A stretch of 11,380 nucleotides of DNA from an uncultured Methanobrevibacter sp. (lineage in GTDB: Archaea > Methanobacteriota > Methanobacteria > Methanobacteriales > Methanobacteriaceae), in contig CAJOMK010000023.1 in NCBI GenBank assembly GCA_905235495.1, positions 1 through 11,380 of the forward strand. Reading direction: 5' to 3'. Shown here piece by piece: positions 1 through 7,087 of the stretch. A model generated the notes under the pieces. That model did no database searches. It was given only the letters and a program-made list of their open reading frames with translations, and was not told the origin of the DNA. The translations under genes and the position numbers were made by a program. Within the stretch, counting starts at the first letter, position 1. Each line of letters opens with the position of its first letter.

Positions 1-1863
1 CTGACCTAATCCATCGATTGCATTTTTTACGGTTTCGTTATGGAAATAAAGATAACCTAAAATTGCTATTAATGCTACGATTGCTATTACAACAAGCATA
101 ATAGGATTTGCACTCATTGCAATATTTAAAGCCCATTGAGCTGCCGTTGCAATTCCTGATGCAACAGAAGATGCTATCTTAGCCGCTTGTTCAGCTGCCC
201 ACATAGCAGCAGACCTTAAAGCATTAGCTCCTGCTATTAAAGCATTTTTTCCTGCTTCTAATAAACTTAGTGCAGTAGTTTTAGCAGCCGAACCTACATT
301 TTTCAATGAAGTCAATAAAGAAGTAGCAAGATTTCTAGCACTAGTCAAAGCTTTAGCACCTAATGCTCTTATTTCTGTTCCTAATGCAACCAATTTTGTT
401 TTAACTGATGTAGCCATGTTTCCAACACTTTCTAAGTGTTGTCTAAATTTAGTTAATTGTTGTCCATCAGGTATCTTGAATAAATAATTATATAATTTTG
501 CAAATGGACTTAAAGTGAAATTAACAATCTTTATTAATGCGCTAAGACCTAAACTAACAGAGGAAATACCTATAACCAATGCTCCAAATGAACCTATAAC
601 TCCTTGAATAGGAGCAGGTAAACTTCGAAAAGCTTGTGTAATACCATTAATAACATTAGCAGTTGTCTCCATTACAGGAATAACAGAAGGCAATATTGCT
701 TCTCCAATACTTCTGATAAGAAAGTCCTTAGCTCTACTGACTGTTTCAGTAAGGTGTTCATAACTGTTTTTGTAATTTTCTGTTACATCAGCACCATATT
801 TCATATTTAAAGCACTAGATAATACAGCCGCACGACTATTAGCATCTAATTCTTTAAATTTTGATGAAACTTCATCAACAGACACTCCCATTGCTTTTGC
901 AAGGTCTTCTGTATTTAATCCGAAAGCTCTTAATTGCAAAGCACCTGCTCTACCACTTAAAACCATTTGTTGAAATTTCCTATCAGCCGTATCAAAATCA
1001 GTTCCCATTTGGAATGAAGCTTTACTAATACCATTGAAACTGTCTTGTAATATTTGGCTACTTGTAATTCCAACATTTCCCATGTTAATAAGGTGAGCTC
1101 TGACACTTCCTGCTCCTCGACCAGTTTCATTAGTCATTGTAGAAATGAGATTTCCAAAAGAAGATTGTGCTTGTTCAGCCGACATTGAAGTACCTGTCAT
1201 TGCATAGCCTAATCTGACCATCGTATCAGAATAATTTCCTGCCGCATTAACACTAGTCATCAAAGTATCAACGAGTCCACTAGATATTTGTCCAGCAGCC
1301 AAAGCATCAACCATAGATATTGAACTATCTGTAGCATCTTTGAAATTATTACTAACTTGTTTTACAGAATCACTCAAATTGTCTAAAACAGATGGATCAA
1401 TATTATTCAAACTAGAAGCAAAATCATCTACGGTAGATGTAGAATTATCAATAGCATCATTTAGAGATTCCATTTTATCAATAGTATCATCTATTAATGA
1501 ATTATCCATGTCTAATTCAATAGAAAGTGTTTCTCCATCTATTGTTTCTAATTCTGCTTTCGTTGAATCAATGTTTCCCTCAGAATCTATGTCAAATTCG
1601 ATAGAAAGAGATGTTTCATCAATATCTTCAACCTCTGTGATGATAGTTTTTAAATCAGAGTCATCAGCATCAATATCTACATCGATAGTTTCATCATCTA
1701 AATTAGAAATGTCATTTTCAACTTGTATAACATCGCTGTTATCGATATTTGTTTTAATTTCAATTTCTGTATCTTTTAAATCTTCTAAGGTAGTTTTCAA
1801 ATCTTTAACATCGGTAGTATCAGCTTTTGTTCTAATGTTAATATCTATGTTATTTTCAGCCAT
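1..1863 (-). CDS. Tail tape measure protein, N-terminal part (cut by the left window edge)
   Basis: The tape measure protein sets tail length and occupies the tail tube lumen. The frame is open from ATG at 1863 to base 1, giving 621 residues with no stop, so the C-terminus lies outside. The start is supported by GAGGT 10 nt upstream. Residues about 15-140 are very acidic and form roughly 26-residue degenerate repeats ending in DID, DIDAD, FDID or LDMD. Residues about 165-410 look like the TP901-type tape measure core, alanine/serine/glycine-rich and helical. Hydrophobic stretches lie at about 418-445 and 588-608; the second contains NPIMLVVIAIVALIAI, the usual tape-measure membrane-like segment, followed by HNETVKNAID. 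The gene follows the tail assembly chaperone, its standard position. The family call is firm; the acidic repeat domain is unassigned. Confidence 0.93.
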   Translation of the reverse strand, partial: MAENNIDINIRTKADTTDVKDLKTTLEDLKDTEIEIKTNIDNSDVIQVENDISNLDDETIDVDIDADDSDLKTIITEVEDIDETSLSIEFDIDSEGNIDSTKAELETIDGETLSIELDMDNSLIDDTIDKMESLNDAIDNSTSTVDDFASSLNNIDPSVLDNLSDSVKQVSNNFKDATDSSISMVDALAAGQISSGLVDTLMTSVNAAGNYSDTMVRLGYAMTGTSMSAEQAQSSFGNLISTMTNETGRGAGSVRAHLINMGNVGITSSQILQDSFNGISKASFQMGTDFDTADRKFQQMVLSGRAGALQLRAFGLNTEDLAKAMGVSVDEVSSKFKELDANSRAAVLSSALNMKYGADVTENYKNSYEHLTETVSRAKDFLIRSIGEAILPSVIPVMETTANVINGITQAFRSLPAPIQGVIGSFGALVIGISSVSLGLSALIKIVNFTLSPFAKLYNYLFKIPDGQQLTKFRQHLESVGNMATSVKTKLVALGTEIRALGAKALTSARNLATSLLTSLKNVGSAAKTTALSLLEAGKNALIAGANALRSAAMWAAEQAAKIASSVASGIATAAQWALNIAMSANPIMLVVIAIVALIAILGYLYFHNETVKNAIDGLGQ

Positions 1864-1889
1864 ATTGAATCTACCTCATTTATTTTCAA

Positions 1890-2102
1890 TTATATTGTTG
1901 CAAAAGCTTTATTTTTTAATTTCCATTTTAAAATGATTTTATTTATAATAATGATTGCCGTTTTTTGTAAAACTGTTAATTCAGATAAATTTCCGTTATT
2001 TATTTTATATCCATTCAAATGAGCCAAAGTAATGTGTTTTAGTTCACCTTTTTCAATATCTAAAACCCCATCAACTCTTTTGTTAGTGCATATTGCTCTT
2101 CC
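1890..2102 (-). CDS. Predicted -1 frameshift extension of the tail assembly chaperone (GT-like)
   Basis: Between the chaperone stop and the tape measure start the -1 frame is open from 2102, just after an in-frame TAA, down to TAA at 1890-1892. It encodes about 58 residues past the overlap, including ELKHITLAHLNGYKI and SELTVLQKTAIIIINK. It contains no ATG; the only candidate starts are TTG codons far from the nearest AGGTGA. It therefore makes sense mainly as a fused extension of the upstream protein. A slip at GGG (2066-2068) would give a product of about 190 residues. Many long-tailed phages make such a G/GT pair, with the extended form contacting tape measure and tube. That this one is expressed is inference; the open frame is seen directly. 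Confidence 0.65.
   Translation of the reverse strand, partial: GRAICTNKRVDGVLDIEKGELKHITLAHLNGYKINNGNLSELTVLQKTAIIIINKIILKWKLKNKAFATI
2060..2083 (-). promoter_or_regulatory. Candidate -1 frameshift window at the end of the chaperone gene
   Basis: The zero-frame codons are ACA AAA GAG TTG ATG GGG TTT TAG. Two places allow the P-site tRNA to re-pair perfectly after slipping back one base: A-AAA (2078-2081) and G-GGG (2066-2069), the latter two codons before the stop. Neither is a canonical X-XXY-YYZ heptamer, so the exact site is uncertain. The -1 frame is open across the whole interval. Confidence 0.45.
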
Positions 2103-2461
2103 TTATTTTGTTTGATACCTGATAAATCTTGAATTCTTCTTAAAATCTCATCTACAACACCTGCGGGCATTGTTTCGATTAAATTTATACCAATAGGTTC
2201 GCCTTTACTTGATAATAAACCAAGATTTAAAATTGCATTACCAAAGTTAGTTAAATCATTGGAATATTCTTTTAAAGTGTTATTCCATTCTAAACTTGTA
2301 ATTGGTCTAATCATAGCAGAAACTGGTATTACTCCATCTTCAGTAGGATAATCGAATGTTATTGGCACTTCTACCTTTGCTCCTTCAACCAATAATTCCT
2401 CTAATTTCAAAACTTTTTCATCAGTGTTTATTTCCAATTCTTTGTTTTTTTCTTCAGCCAT
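2060..2461 (-). CDS. Tail assembly chaperone (short form, G-like/XkdN-like)
   Basis: This gene encodes a 133-residue acidic protein starting MAEEKNKELEINTDEKV. The open frame extends another 20 codons upstream, but the start at 2461 is preferred: GGAG lies 8 nt before it, and the upstream codons run into the terminator hairpin. The middle holds a small beta-rich part (VEVPITFDYPTEDGVIPVSAMIRPIT) followed by helical sequence with TSLEWNNTLKEYSNDL, the general make-up of phage tail assembly chaperones. The assignment rests mainly on its place between tail tube and tape measure, its size, and the -1 open frame beyond its stop. Such proteins coat the tape measure during tail assembly and are absent from the virion. 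Sequence similarity alone would not be decisive. Confidence 0.75.
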   Translation of the reverse strand: MAEEKNKELEINTDEKVLKLEELLVEGAKVEVPITFDYPTEDGVIPVSAMIRPITSLEWNNTLKEYSNDLTNFGNAILNLGLLSSKGEPIGINLIETMPAGVVDEILRRIQDLSGIKQNKEEQYALTKELMGF

Positions 2462-2489
2462 AGTGAAAACTCCATGATAATAATTGTTT

Positions 2490-2527
2490 AAAAAAAATAG
2501 GAGTATTACCAAAACTGGCAATACTCC
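2490..2527 (-). terminator. Intrinsic-type terminator between tail tube and chaperone genes
   Basis: Read on the minus strand, GGAGTATTGCC (2527-2517), a 6-nt loop and GGTAATACTCC (2510-2500) form an 11-bp stem with one G-U pair. TA and eight T residues (2497-2490) follow. It lies 31 nt after the tail tube stop and before the chaperone ribosome-binding site. It looks like a partial terminator that would lower expression of the chaperone and tape measure relative to capsid, sheath and tube. If the host is an archaeon, the T-tract alone could serve. Confidence 0.8.
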
Positions 2528-2557
2528 TTTAAAATACCAATAAAATAAAAATTTAAG

Positions 2558-2965
2558 TTATACTTTTAATTTTTCATATTTTCTTGTTTTAGATGAACCT
2601 TTAAATGATAGATTTTCAACTGTTCTCTCATCTGCATTGATTTCATAACTATCATCATCTACGAAACAATTGTAGATATAATCAATGATTTTATATGCTT
2701 CAGTTGTTGTACGAACAGTCTCCACAACTTTAATTGTATCAGGAACAGTAAGCATTTTGTCTAATTTTTGATGCAAAGACATGTAATTGGTTTGGGTTCC
2801 ATATCTTAAACGGTCCATACTCACAGAATATGGAATTTTATCTGTTCCATCAGTTACAACACCATCAAAGGTTGCAGTACTTGTGATATTGGTTTCAGGA
2901 CTAACTTTAACATTAGTACCCCACATCACTTTCATATTTCCGATGTAAAGTTCTTTATCTGTCAT
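2558..2965 (-). CDS. Tail tube protein (XkdM-like)
   Basis: This gene encodes a 135-residue protein lying immediately downstream of the sheath gene, the conserved sheath-tube order of contractile tails. Its ATG shares a base with the sheath stop (TAATG), and AGGTGG sits 5 nt upstream, so the two genes are probably translationally coupled. The sequence alternates strand-like segments (KVMWGTNVKVSPETNITSTA, KIPYSVSMDRLRY) with one helix, ending in a basic tail (SSKTRKYEKLKV). Size and position match PBSX XkdM-type tube proteins, which stack as hexameric rings inside the sheath. I see no extra domain. The call is mainly from order and size, with fair support from composition. Confidence 0.82.
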   Translation of the reverse strand: MTDKELYIGNMKVMWGTNVKVSPETNITSTATFDGVVTDGTDKIPYSVSMDRLRYGTQTNYMSLHQKLDKMLTVPDTIKVVETVRTTTEAYKIIDYIYNCFVDDDSYEINADERTVENLSFKGSSKTRKYEKLKV

Positions 2966-4029
2966 TATTCCACCTGAATAGTATAATAAAGATTAATAGT
3001 TGTAATTATACCATCGAATTTCATATATTCGATGTAAATTTCAATACAATCACTGGATACCTTTTCAACACTGTAAACAATATCTTTTAATAACTTCAAA
3101 TCTTCAACACAAACTTTTTTAACAGTCTGCACGATATTATCAATACCCTCGACAGTAGCATCACTAGACTGTTCGCCTAAATATGTTTCAACTGCAATAG
3201 TTTTTAAAACATAATCTCTGACACGATTAATGTAAATATCAAGTCCGTTAGGGAGCATACTGCTTACACAAACAAATTCTTTGAGATTTCTGTCTTTACA
3301 TTTAATAAATGGAATATTCAAATTCAATAAGGAAGCACCTAAATCGCCTGTTTCCATTGTATACTCAGGTGATACAGCAGTTACTCCTTGAATTATTTTA
3401 GAAGTTAAACTCCTTGATACACTCATTCCTGCAATTAAACCACAGATATAAGCAGTACTTCTGTTTAAATCCAATTGTGCACCATTTACTGTAAGATTTT
3501 GAGTATTAATATAATAGATGTTCTTATTGAAAGTTTGAACACTAGTAGCATAGGCAGAGGCATTGGCACGAGTTAAACTTGCAACTTGTCCGTGAGGATT
3601 TTTTCCTTTTAATTCTTCATCTAACCATGTTGATACGATGGTCTGAGCTGAATCGGACAATTCATCAGCAATAAAAAGCATATCAAATCTTTCACCTTTT
3701 AATTTTGCTAAAGCTTGAGTTAATTTTTCGTTTGTCAAAGTAGTTTCGGCAACAGGTGTTTCTGCATCAGTCCATGTAGTAATGTTCGCTACTACCAAGT
3801 TAGATGCTCCTATAAAGAGAAAATCAATAACATCAGTACCTTTAAATGTTCCATAAGTAGAAGATGTTCCGAAAAGTGAATGTGCCACCCTTGCAGTTGA
3901 TGCATCAGTAATTTCAGTGATCTCACTATCAAAAGCACCGATAACAGCAATAGATGATGCCATTCCAGGAATTGCATTAACTACTGAATTTACAATTTCG
4001 TAAACATTAATTTCTGATTCTTTCGCCAT
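2965..4029 (-). CDS. Contractile tail sheath protein
   Basis: This gene encodes 354 residues from ATG at 4029. An in-frame ATG at 4068 exists, but AGGAG lies 9 nt before 4029, and starting at 4068 would overlap the upstream small gene. Residues about 200-240 carry the sheath signature: AAYICGLIAG-like STAYICGLIAGMSVSRSLT followed by QGVTAVSPEYTMETGDL. A further family segment about VSSMLPNGLDIYINRVRDY precedes the C-terminal domain, which ends in alternating strands (SDCIEIYIEYMKFDGIITTI) as in other sheaths, where this arm links neighbouring subunits. It is compact compared with many phage sheaths. Its presence identifies a myovirus-type tail. It shares one base with the tube start. Confidence 0.92.
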   Translation of the reverse strand: MAKESEINVYEIVNSVVNAIPGMASSIAVIGAFDSEITEITDASTARVAHSLFGTSSTYGTFKGTDVIDFLFIGASNLVVANITTWTDAETPVAETTLTNEKLTQALAKLKGERFDMLFIADELSDSAQTIVSTWLDEELKGKNPHGQVASLTRANASAYATSVQTFNKNIYYINTQNLTVNGAQLDLNRSTAYICGLIAGMSVSRSLTSKIIQGVTAVSPEYTMETGDLGASLLNLNIPFIKCKDRNLKEFVCVSSMLPNGLDIYINRVRDYVLKTIAVETYLGEQSSDATVEGIDNIVQTVKKVCVEDLKLLKDIVYSVEKVSSDCIEIYIEYMKFDGIITTINLYYTIQVE

Positions 4030-4033
4030 TTTC

Positions 4034-4207
4034 TTATACTCCTGCATTATCTTTCTTGAATTTATCAAGATTTTTCATTAATTCTGATTTGGATTTGATT
4101 TTGATATTGTTAGACTGAATATAATGTTCAAATCCAACTTTTAACATATTAGGTATTTCTAATAAGTTTAAATCGTTTAAATAATCATATTCTTCTTTTT
4201 TATTCAT
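4034..4207 (-). CDS. Small 57-residue protein of unknown function
   Basis: This short gene begins at ATG 4207 (MNKKEEYDYLNDLN) and ends at TAA 4034-4036, encoding 57 residues. AGGAG lies 6 nt upstream, inside the end of the preceding gene, and the two genes overlap by 8 bases. Its stop lies 4 nt before the sheath ATG, and its last codons carry the sheath ribosome-binding site. The protein is charged and lysine-rich, probably helical, without membrane segments or cysteines. The tight packing argues for a real gene. I recognise no family; its place between neck and sheath genes suggests a role in joining or tail assembly, which is inference only. Confidence 0.7.
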   Translation of the reverse strand: MNKKEEYDYLNDLNLLEIPNMLKVGFEHYIQSNNIKIKSKSELMKNLDKFKKDNAGV

Positions 4208-4691
4208 TTTCATCTCCTACATCAATATTATTATCATCTAATAAGATTTTACAAACTTTTTTGATACTTTCTTCATCGCTTTCATCCTTTTCAAAGTCAG
4301 TTAAGCATTCTACCATGATATGACCACGATTTAACACGAAATTTGGATTATATTCAGGTGCAATATTTCTAATAATTGGTTTAATATGAAATAATTCAAC
4401 ATTTTCTTTGAGTATTCTGATTATTTCCTTTGATACAGTCTTTATAGTGAAAATAGCACGTTTATAATCCTTAATTTTGGTAGTTATTAATATCTCAATT
4501 AAATCCTTATATTCTGAAGCATCGTTCATTTCAGTGTGTAATTCACTAGATACAACACATATGAAGATAGAATTTGACTCTGAAGCAACTTTTTTTGAAG
4601 GATACATAATTTGGAAATGTTTTAAAACTTCATTTCCATTTTCTTTTTCACCCATTAAGATAGAATAGATTGTTTCATCACTAGATAACAT
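4200..4691 (-). CDS. Putative tail terminator / tail completion protein
   Basis: This gene encodes a 163-residue acidic protein starting MLSSDETIYSIL. The start at 4691 is supported by AGGTGA 6 nt upstream. A probable strand-helix-strand body (SIFICVVSSELHTEMND, LIEILITTKIKDYKRAIFTIK) is followed by RNIAPEYNPNFVLNRGHIMVEC and a strongly acidic tail. Tail terminator proteins of this general shape (small alpha/beta, ending with a transformed-strand region) occur just upstream of sheath genes in PBSX-like and many myovirus modules, between the gp10-like neck gene and the sheath. The call therefore rests on position and size. No catalytic motif is visible. Confidence 0.5.
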   Translation of the reverse strand: MLSSDETIYSILMGEKENGNEVLKHFQIMYPSKKVASESNSIFICVVSSELHTEMNDASEYKDLIEILITTKIKDYKRAIFTIKTVSKEIIRILKENVELFHIKPIIRNIAPEYNPNFVLNRGHIMVECLTDFEKDESDEESIKKVCKILLDDNNIDVGDENE

Positions 4692-4706
4692 AAAAATTCA
4701 CCTATT

Positions 4707-5228
4707 TTATTGAATAGTTTGATTAAAAATACTTTTTTCAATAATATCCTGAGCTTCTGATTGAGTTTGCTCGTAAGCAGGTTTAACAAAAGGTCTTGGA
4801 GGAGCAGGAGAACTGTACATACTAAACACCTCATTGCCTGATAATGTGAACCAGTGAAGAACTTTTGCATTTACTGGTCTAACTTCTCCTCTGCCCTTTT
4901 CTACACACAAAGGATAAAAATGAGTGATACTAGTTCCAACGAGATATGAGGTATCAGATAATTCCTCTATTTCAATAGATGTAATAAGATTCATTGATGC
5001 TATTGTACCATTGGTTGCTATTGCTAATTCTTGAAGAGATTTGTTCCTTTTAGCAATAGTTTCTGCTCCTTCTTTTGCACCATTTTCTATTCCTTTTTTA
5101 TACTTTTCAGCAAGTTCAATCGCTGGTGTAAAAACAGGGTCACCATCTAATAATTGGATTAACTCATCCAATTCTGAGGTATCTAATGATACATTGACCT
5201 GAGTATCTAATTCATCCCAAGTACCCAT
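4707..5228 (-). CDS. HK97-gp10-like head-tail joining (neck) protein
   Basis: This gene encodes a 173-residue protein from ATG 5228, with AGGTGAT ending 3 nt before the start. The first part is helical (ELDELIQLLDGDPVFTPAIE and an alanine/lysine helix). The centre has ITHFYPLCVEKGRGEVRP, resembling the Y-x-x-x-V/L-E-x-G element of the HK97-gp10-like family, followed by AKVLHWFTLSGNEVF and PAPPRPFVKPAYEQ, where the P-R-P-F-hydrophobic-x-P-A-Y/F segment is typical of the family C-terminus. These proteins sit at the head-tail interface or start tail joining. The location between the connector gene and the tail terminator fits. I am fairly sure of the family, less so of the exact role. Confidence 0.72.
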   Translation of the reverse strand: MGTWDELDTQVNVSLDTSELDELIQLLDGDPVFTPAIELAEKYKKGIENGAKEGAETIAKRNKSLQELAIATNGTIASMNLITSIEIEELSDTSYLVGTSITHFYPLCVEKGRGEVRPVNAKVLHWFTLSGNEVFSMYSSPAPPRPFVKPAYEQTQSEAQDIIEKSIFNQTIQ

Positions 5229-5242
5229 AAAATCACCTAAAA

Positions 5243-5647
5243 TTAGAAAATATTGAATTTATAATTTTTATGGATTTTATATGGTTTTAACATCTCTTTG
5301 GCTTGAATAATTAGTGTATCACCATATCCTATGGGATAACTCTCATCTATTTGGTCATTAGGTCGAATATCATATTTTCGCCATAATAAACCAGCAGTCC
5401 ATAAGATTAAAGCAGTATCACTTTCAGGGACAGTAGCAAAATTGCTTAATTGGGTGTAAGCTAAGGCATAATTGGTCGCTATATCATAAAAATGTAGTAT
5501 TTCCTCTTTTGACACTTTTTTATTGTATTCCATGTCATCAGGTTCAAATGAATTAGTTTCTTCTAAATCGGTGGTATTATCTATATTCTCTACAACCCAA
5601 CCATCAAGTTTATACAATACTTCTTCTATTATTGTTATATCTTCCAT
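5243..5647 (-). CDS. Putative head-tail connector/adaptor protein
   Basis: This gene encodes 134 residues starting MEDITIIEEVLYKLDGW. The frame is open 14 codons further upstream, but AAAGG 10 nt before ATG 5647 favours this start. The protein is mostly helical, with a hydrophobic helix around ALILWTAGLLWRKYDIRP and a C-terminal stretch SYPIGYGDTLIIQAKEML. It lies directly after the capsid genes and before the gp10-like gene, where gp6/gp15-type adaptors that dock on the portal are encoded. The fold assignment is by size, helical content and order only. The 92-nt gap upstream holds seven consecutive T residues on the minus strand (5670-5664) after a weak dyad, perhaps a weak termination signal. 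Confidence 0.6.
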   Translation of the reverse strand: MEDITIIEEVLYKLDGWVVENIDNTTDLEETNSFEPDDMEYNKKVSKEEILHFYDIATNYALAYTQLSNFATVPESDTALILWTAGLLWRKYDIRPNDQIDESYPIGYGDTLIIQAKEMLKPYKIHKNYKFNIF

Positions 5648-5739
5648 TAAATCACTACCTTTTAAAAAAAGTATGAAATAATTAATCACGAAATTGATAA
5701 TTCAATAGGTAAAATTCAACCTAAAATATTCATGAAAAA

Positions 5740-6021
5740 TTATTCTGATACTAAACTAATAGAAAATGTAATACTTGATTCGGAAACAGTAATTGTTTCA
5801 GTCTTGGTGATATAGCCATCTGCTGTAACAGTAACTGAATGTTCTCCATCACTTACATCGTGGAGTGTACAACCACCTGCACTGCCAGTAGTTCCTGTTA
5901 TTTCTCCAATTTTGACTTCTGCACCTTGAATAGCAGATGTTCCATCATTAATTACAAAATTAATGTTTCTAGTTTCAGGATTTACCTCAATATCAGGGAG
6001 TATCATCACCTTCGCCATCAT
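5740..6021 (-). CDS. Ig/PEGA-like domain frame, probably a +1 frameshift extension of the major capsid protein
   Basis: This open frame overlaps the 3' end of the capsid gene in the +1 register and ends at TAA 5740-5742. From the slip site (codon GAT at 5994) it encodes 84 residues: a strand-rich domain with INFVINDGTSAIQGAEVKIG, GTTGSAGGCTLHDVSDG and HSVTVTADGYITKTETITV. These are the hallmarks of PEGA/carboxypeptidase-regulatory-like Ig folds used as surface decorations. In-frame ATGs at 6021, 6018 and 6006 exist, but none has a properly spaced ribosome-binding site; the AAGGTGAT at 6012-6005 overlaps the last one. The frame joins the capsid gene exactly at its final proline codon. I therefore read it as a translational extension rather than an independent gene; separate initiation remains possible. 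Confidence 0.75.
   Translation of the reverse strand: MMAKVMILPDIEVNPETRNINFVINDGTSAIQGAEVKIGEITGTTGSAGGCTLHDVSDGEHSVTVTADGYITKTETITVSESSITFSISLVSE
5993..6012 (-). promoter_or_regulatory. Predicted +1 programmed frameshift site (CCC-TGA with upstream AGGTGAT)
   Basis: The capsid frame ends GAT GAT ACT CCC TGA. The tRNA on CCC (5998-5996) can re-pair on CCT one base forward, avoiding the TGA and continuing with GAT ATT GAG in the Ig-like frame. AAGGTGAT (6012-6005), complementary to the 16S 3' end, lies 6 nt upstream; upstream Shine-Dalgarno-like elements stimulate +1 shifting in bacterial RF2 genes. A perfect 8-bp hairpin with a 4-nt loop (5965-5946) lies 27 nt past the stop; whether it matters is unknown. 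Confidence 0.6.
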
Positions 6022-7087
6022 CAACAACTGCAGAAGGAATATTTATGATTTTAGCTGCGAGTACATCTTTATTGTATAAGATTAAAACATCAAAGTATAC
6101 ATCGACAGTAGATAAGTATGCCTTTGCAGATAATTCATAATCGTTCTCAGACTCGATTTCATTAACGAATCCAAATACAATAGAATCAGGATCAGCCATC
6201 AGGATTTGTTCTCCGTAACCATTATCTGGTTCATCAAGGAAATCGGCTTGAGATATTGGTACTCCCCAAAGTTTTAATTGACCATTGTCGAAATAAAGGT
6301 TATCTCCTTTTTCTGTTGGTCTTTCATCAGCCTCTTCAATGAGCAATCCTTCAAACTCAGTAGAAACATAAATCTTAGCATTAGCTCTTTTACCTCTTTG
6401 TTTACTGAATTGGGTTATCATTTTCTTGACCTGAGGTACTAATTGCTTAGTAGCATCTATATCTTTGAAATAACCCATAGGAGCTTTGCGGTCTTTTGCT
6501 ACATTGGTTTCGTATGTTTCTGCAATGTTTTCTAATTGCTTGAATACTCCATCAATTTGGTGAACACCATCAGTGCTGGTAGTGTTCTCGTTTTTGATAC
6601 CATACATTCCAATATTTTCCGCACTGTATCCTGCTCTTTCAGCAAGTATAGCTTCCATATGTGGTAAAAAGCTTTCTTTTTCGATGTTAGTTTTTAAGAA
6701 TAATTTTGAAGTATATGTAAAGATTGAGAATGGTTCAGCTTCAAGTTTAGACCTGCTGAATTCAGGTACTGTTTCATCTAAATCAGTAGTATACTCTTTT
6801 TGTAATGGAGCACCTTTATTTTCCCCACTTAATTTTTTCATGGATTGTAATCTTGCTTTAACACGAAGATAACTGATATCGTGTTCAATAGATTCCATTT
6901 GAATGAACCTAGCATCGTTAAGAATACTTGGGGTGTTCTCCACTAATTCTAAGAACCTATCAATTTCAGTTTGTTGTTTCCAACCTGGATTGATAGCTCC
7001 ACCATTATCTCTTGGATTTTTAGACCATTTCAATATAAATGGCAAGTTTTTTTCAATAGTTTCTCTTGTAACTACTTTTACACTCAT
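5993..7087 (-). CDS. Major capsid protein (HK97-fold type)
   Basis: This gene encodes 364 residues from ATG 7087, directly downstream of the prohead protease as in most HK97-fold head modules. The N-terminal part contains PRDNGGAINPGWKQQTEID and LVENTPSILNDARFIQMESIE, of the type seen in PBSX-like coat proteins. The centre holds long helices. The C-terminal half has KIYVSTEFEGLLIEEADE, LKLWGVPISQADFL and EQILMADPDSIVFGF, typical of the capsid core domain in which a receptor-like loop is followed by strands. The natural product ends GEGDDTP at TGA 5993-5995. A +1 slip there would yield a 448-residue form with an Ig-like domain. The ribosome-binding site is the GAGCTGAT leader shared with the portal gene. 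Confidence 0.88.
   Translation of the reverse strand: MSVKVVTRETIEKNLPFILKWSKNPRDNGGAINPGWKQQTEIDRFLELVENTPSILNDARFIQMESIEHDISYLRVKARLQSMKKLSGENKGAPLQKEYTTDLDETVPEFSRSKLEAEPFSIFTYTSKLFLKTNIEKESFLPHMEAILAERAGYSAENIGMYGIKNENTTSTDGVHQIDGVFKQLENIAETYETNVAKDRKAPMGYFKDIDATKQLVPQVKKMITQFSKQRGKRANAKIYVSTEFEGLLIEEADERPTEKGDNLYFDNGQLKLWGVPISQADFLDEPDNGYGEQILMADPDSIVFGFVNEIESENDYELSAKAYLSTVDVYFDVLILYNKDVLAAKIINIPSAVVDDGEGDDTP

Noticed and set aside
1340..1936. Plus-strand open frame of 198 codons, serine/isoleucine-rich
   Set aside because: It is the antisense shadow of the acidic D/E-rich repeat region of the tape measure gene; GAT/GAA codons reversed give ATC/TTC-type codons. It has no domain or ribosome-binding support.
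4029..4068. Upstream start (ATG 4068) for the sheath gene
   Set aside because: It would overlap the 57-residue gene, lacks a good ribosome-binding site, and adds 13 residues not typical of sheath N-termini; ATG 4029 has AGGAG 9 nt upstream.
4655..4870. Minus-strand 71-codon frame overlapping the gp10-like gene end
   Set aside because: It lies in another frame of a well-supported gene, has cysteine/leucine-rich random composition and no ribosome-binding site.
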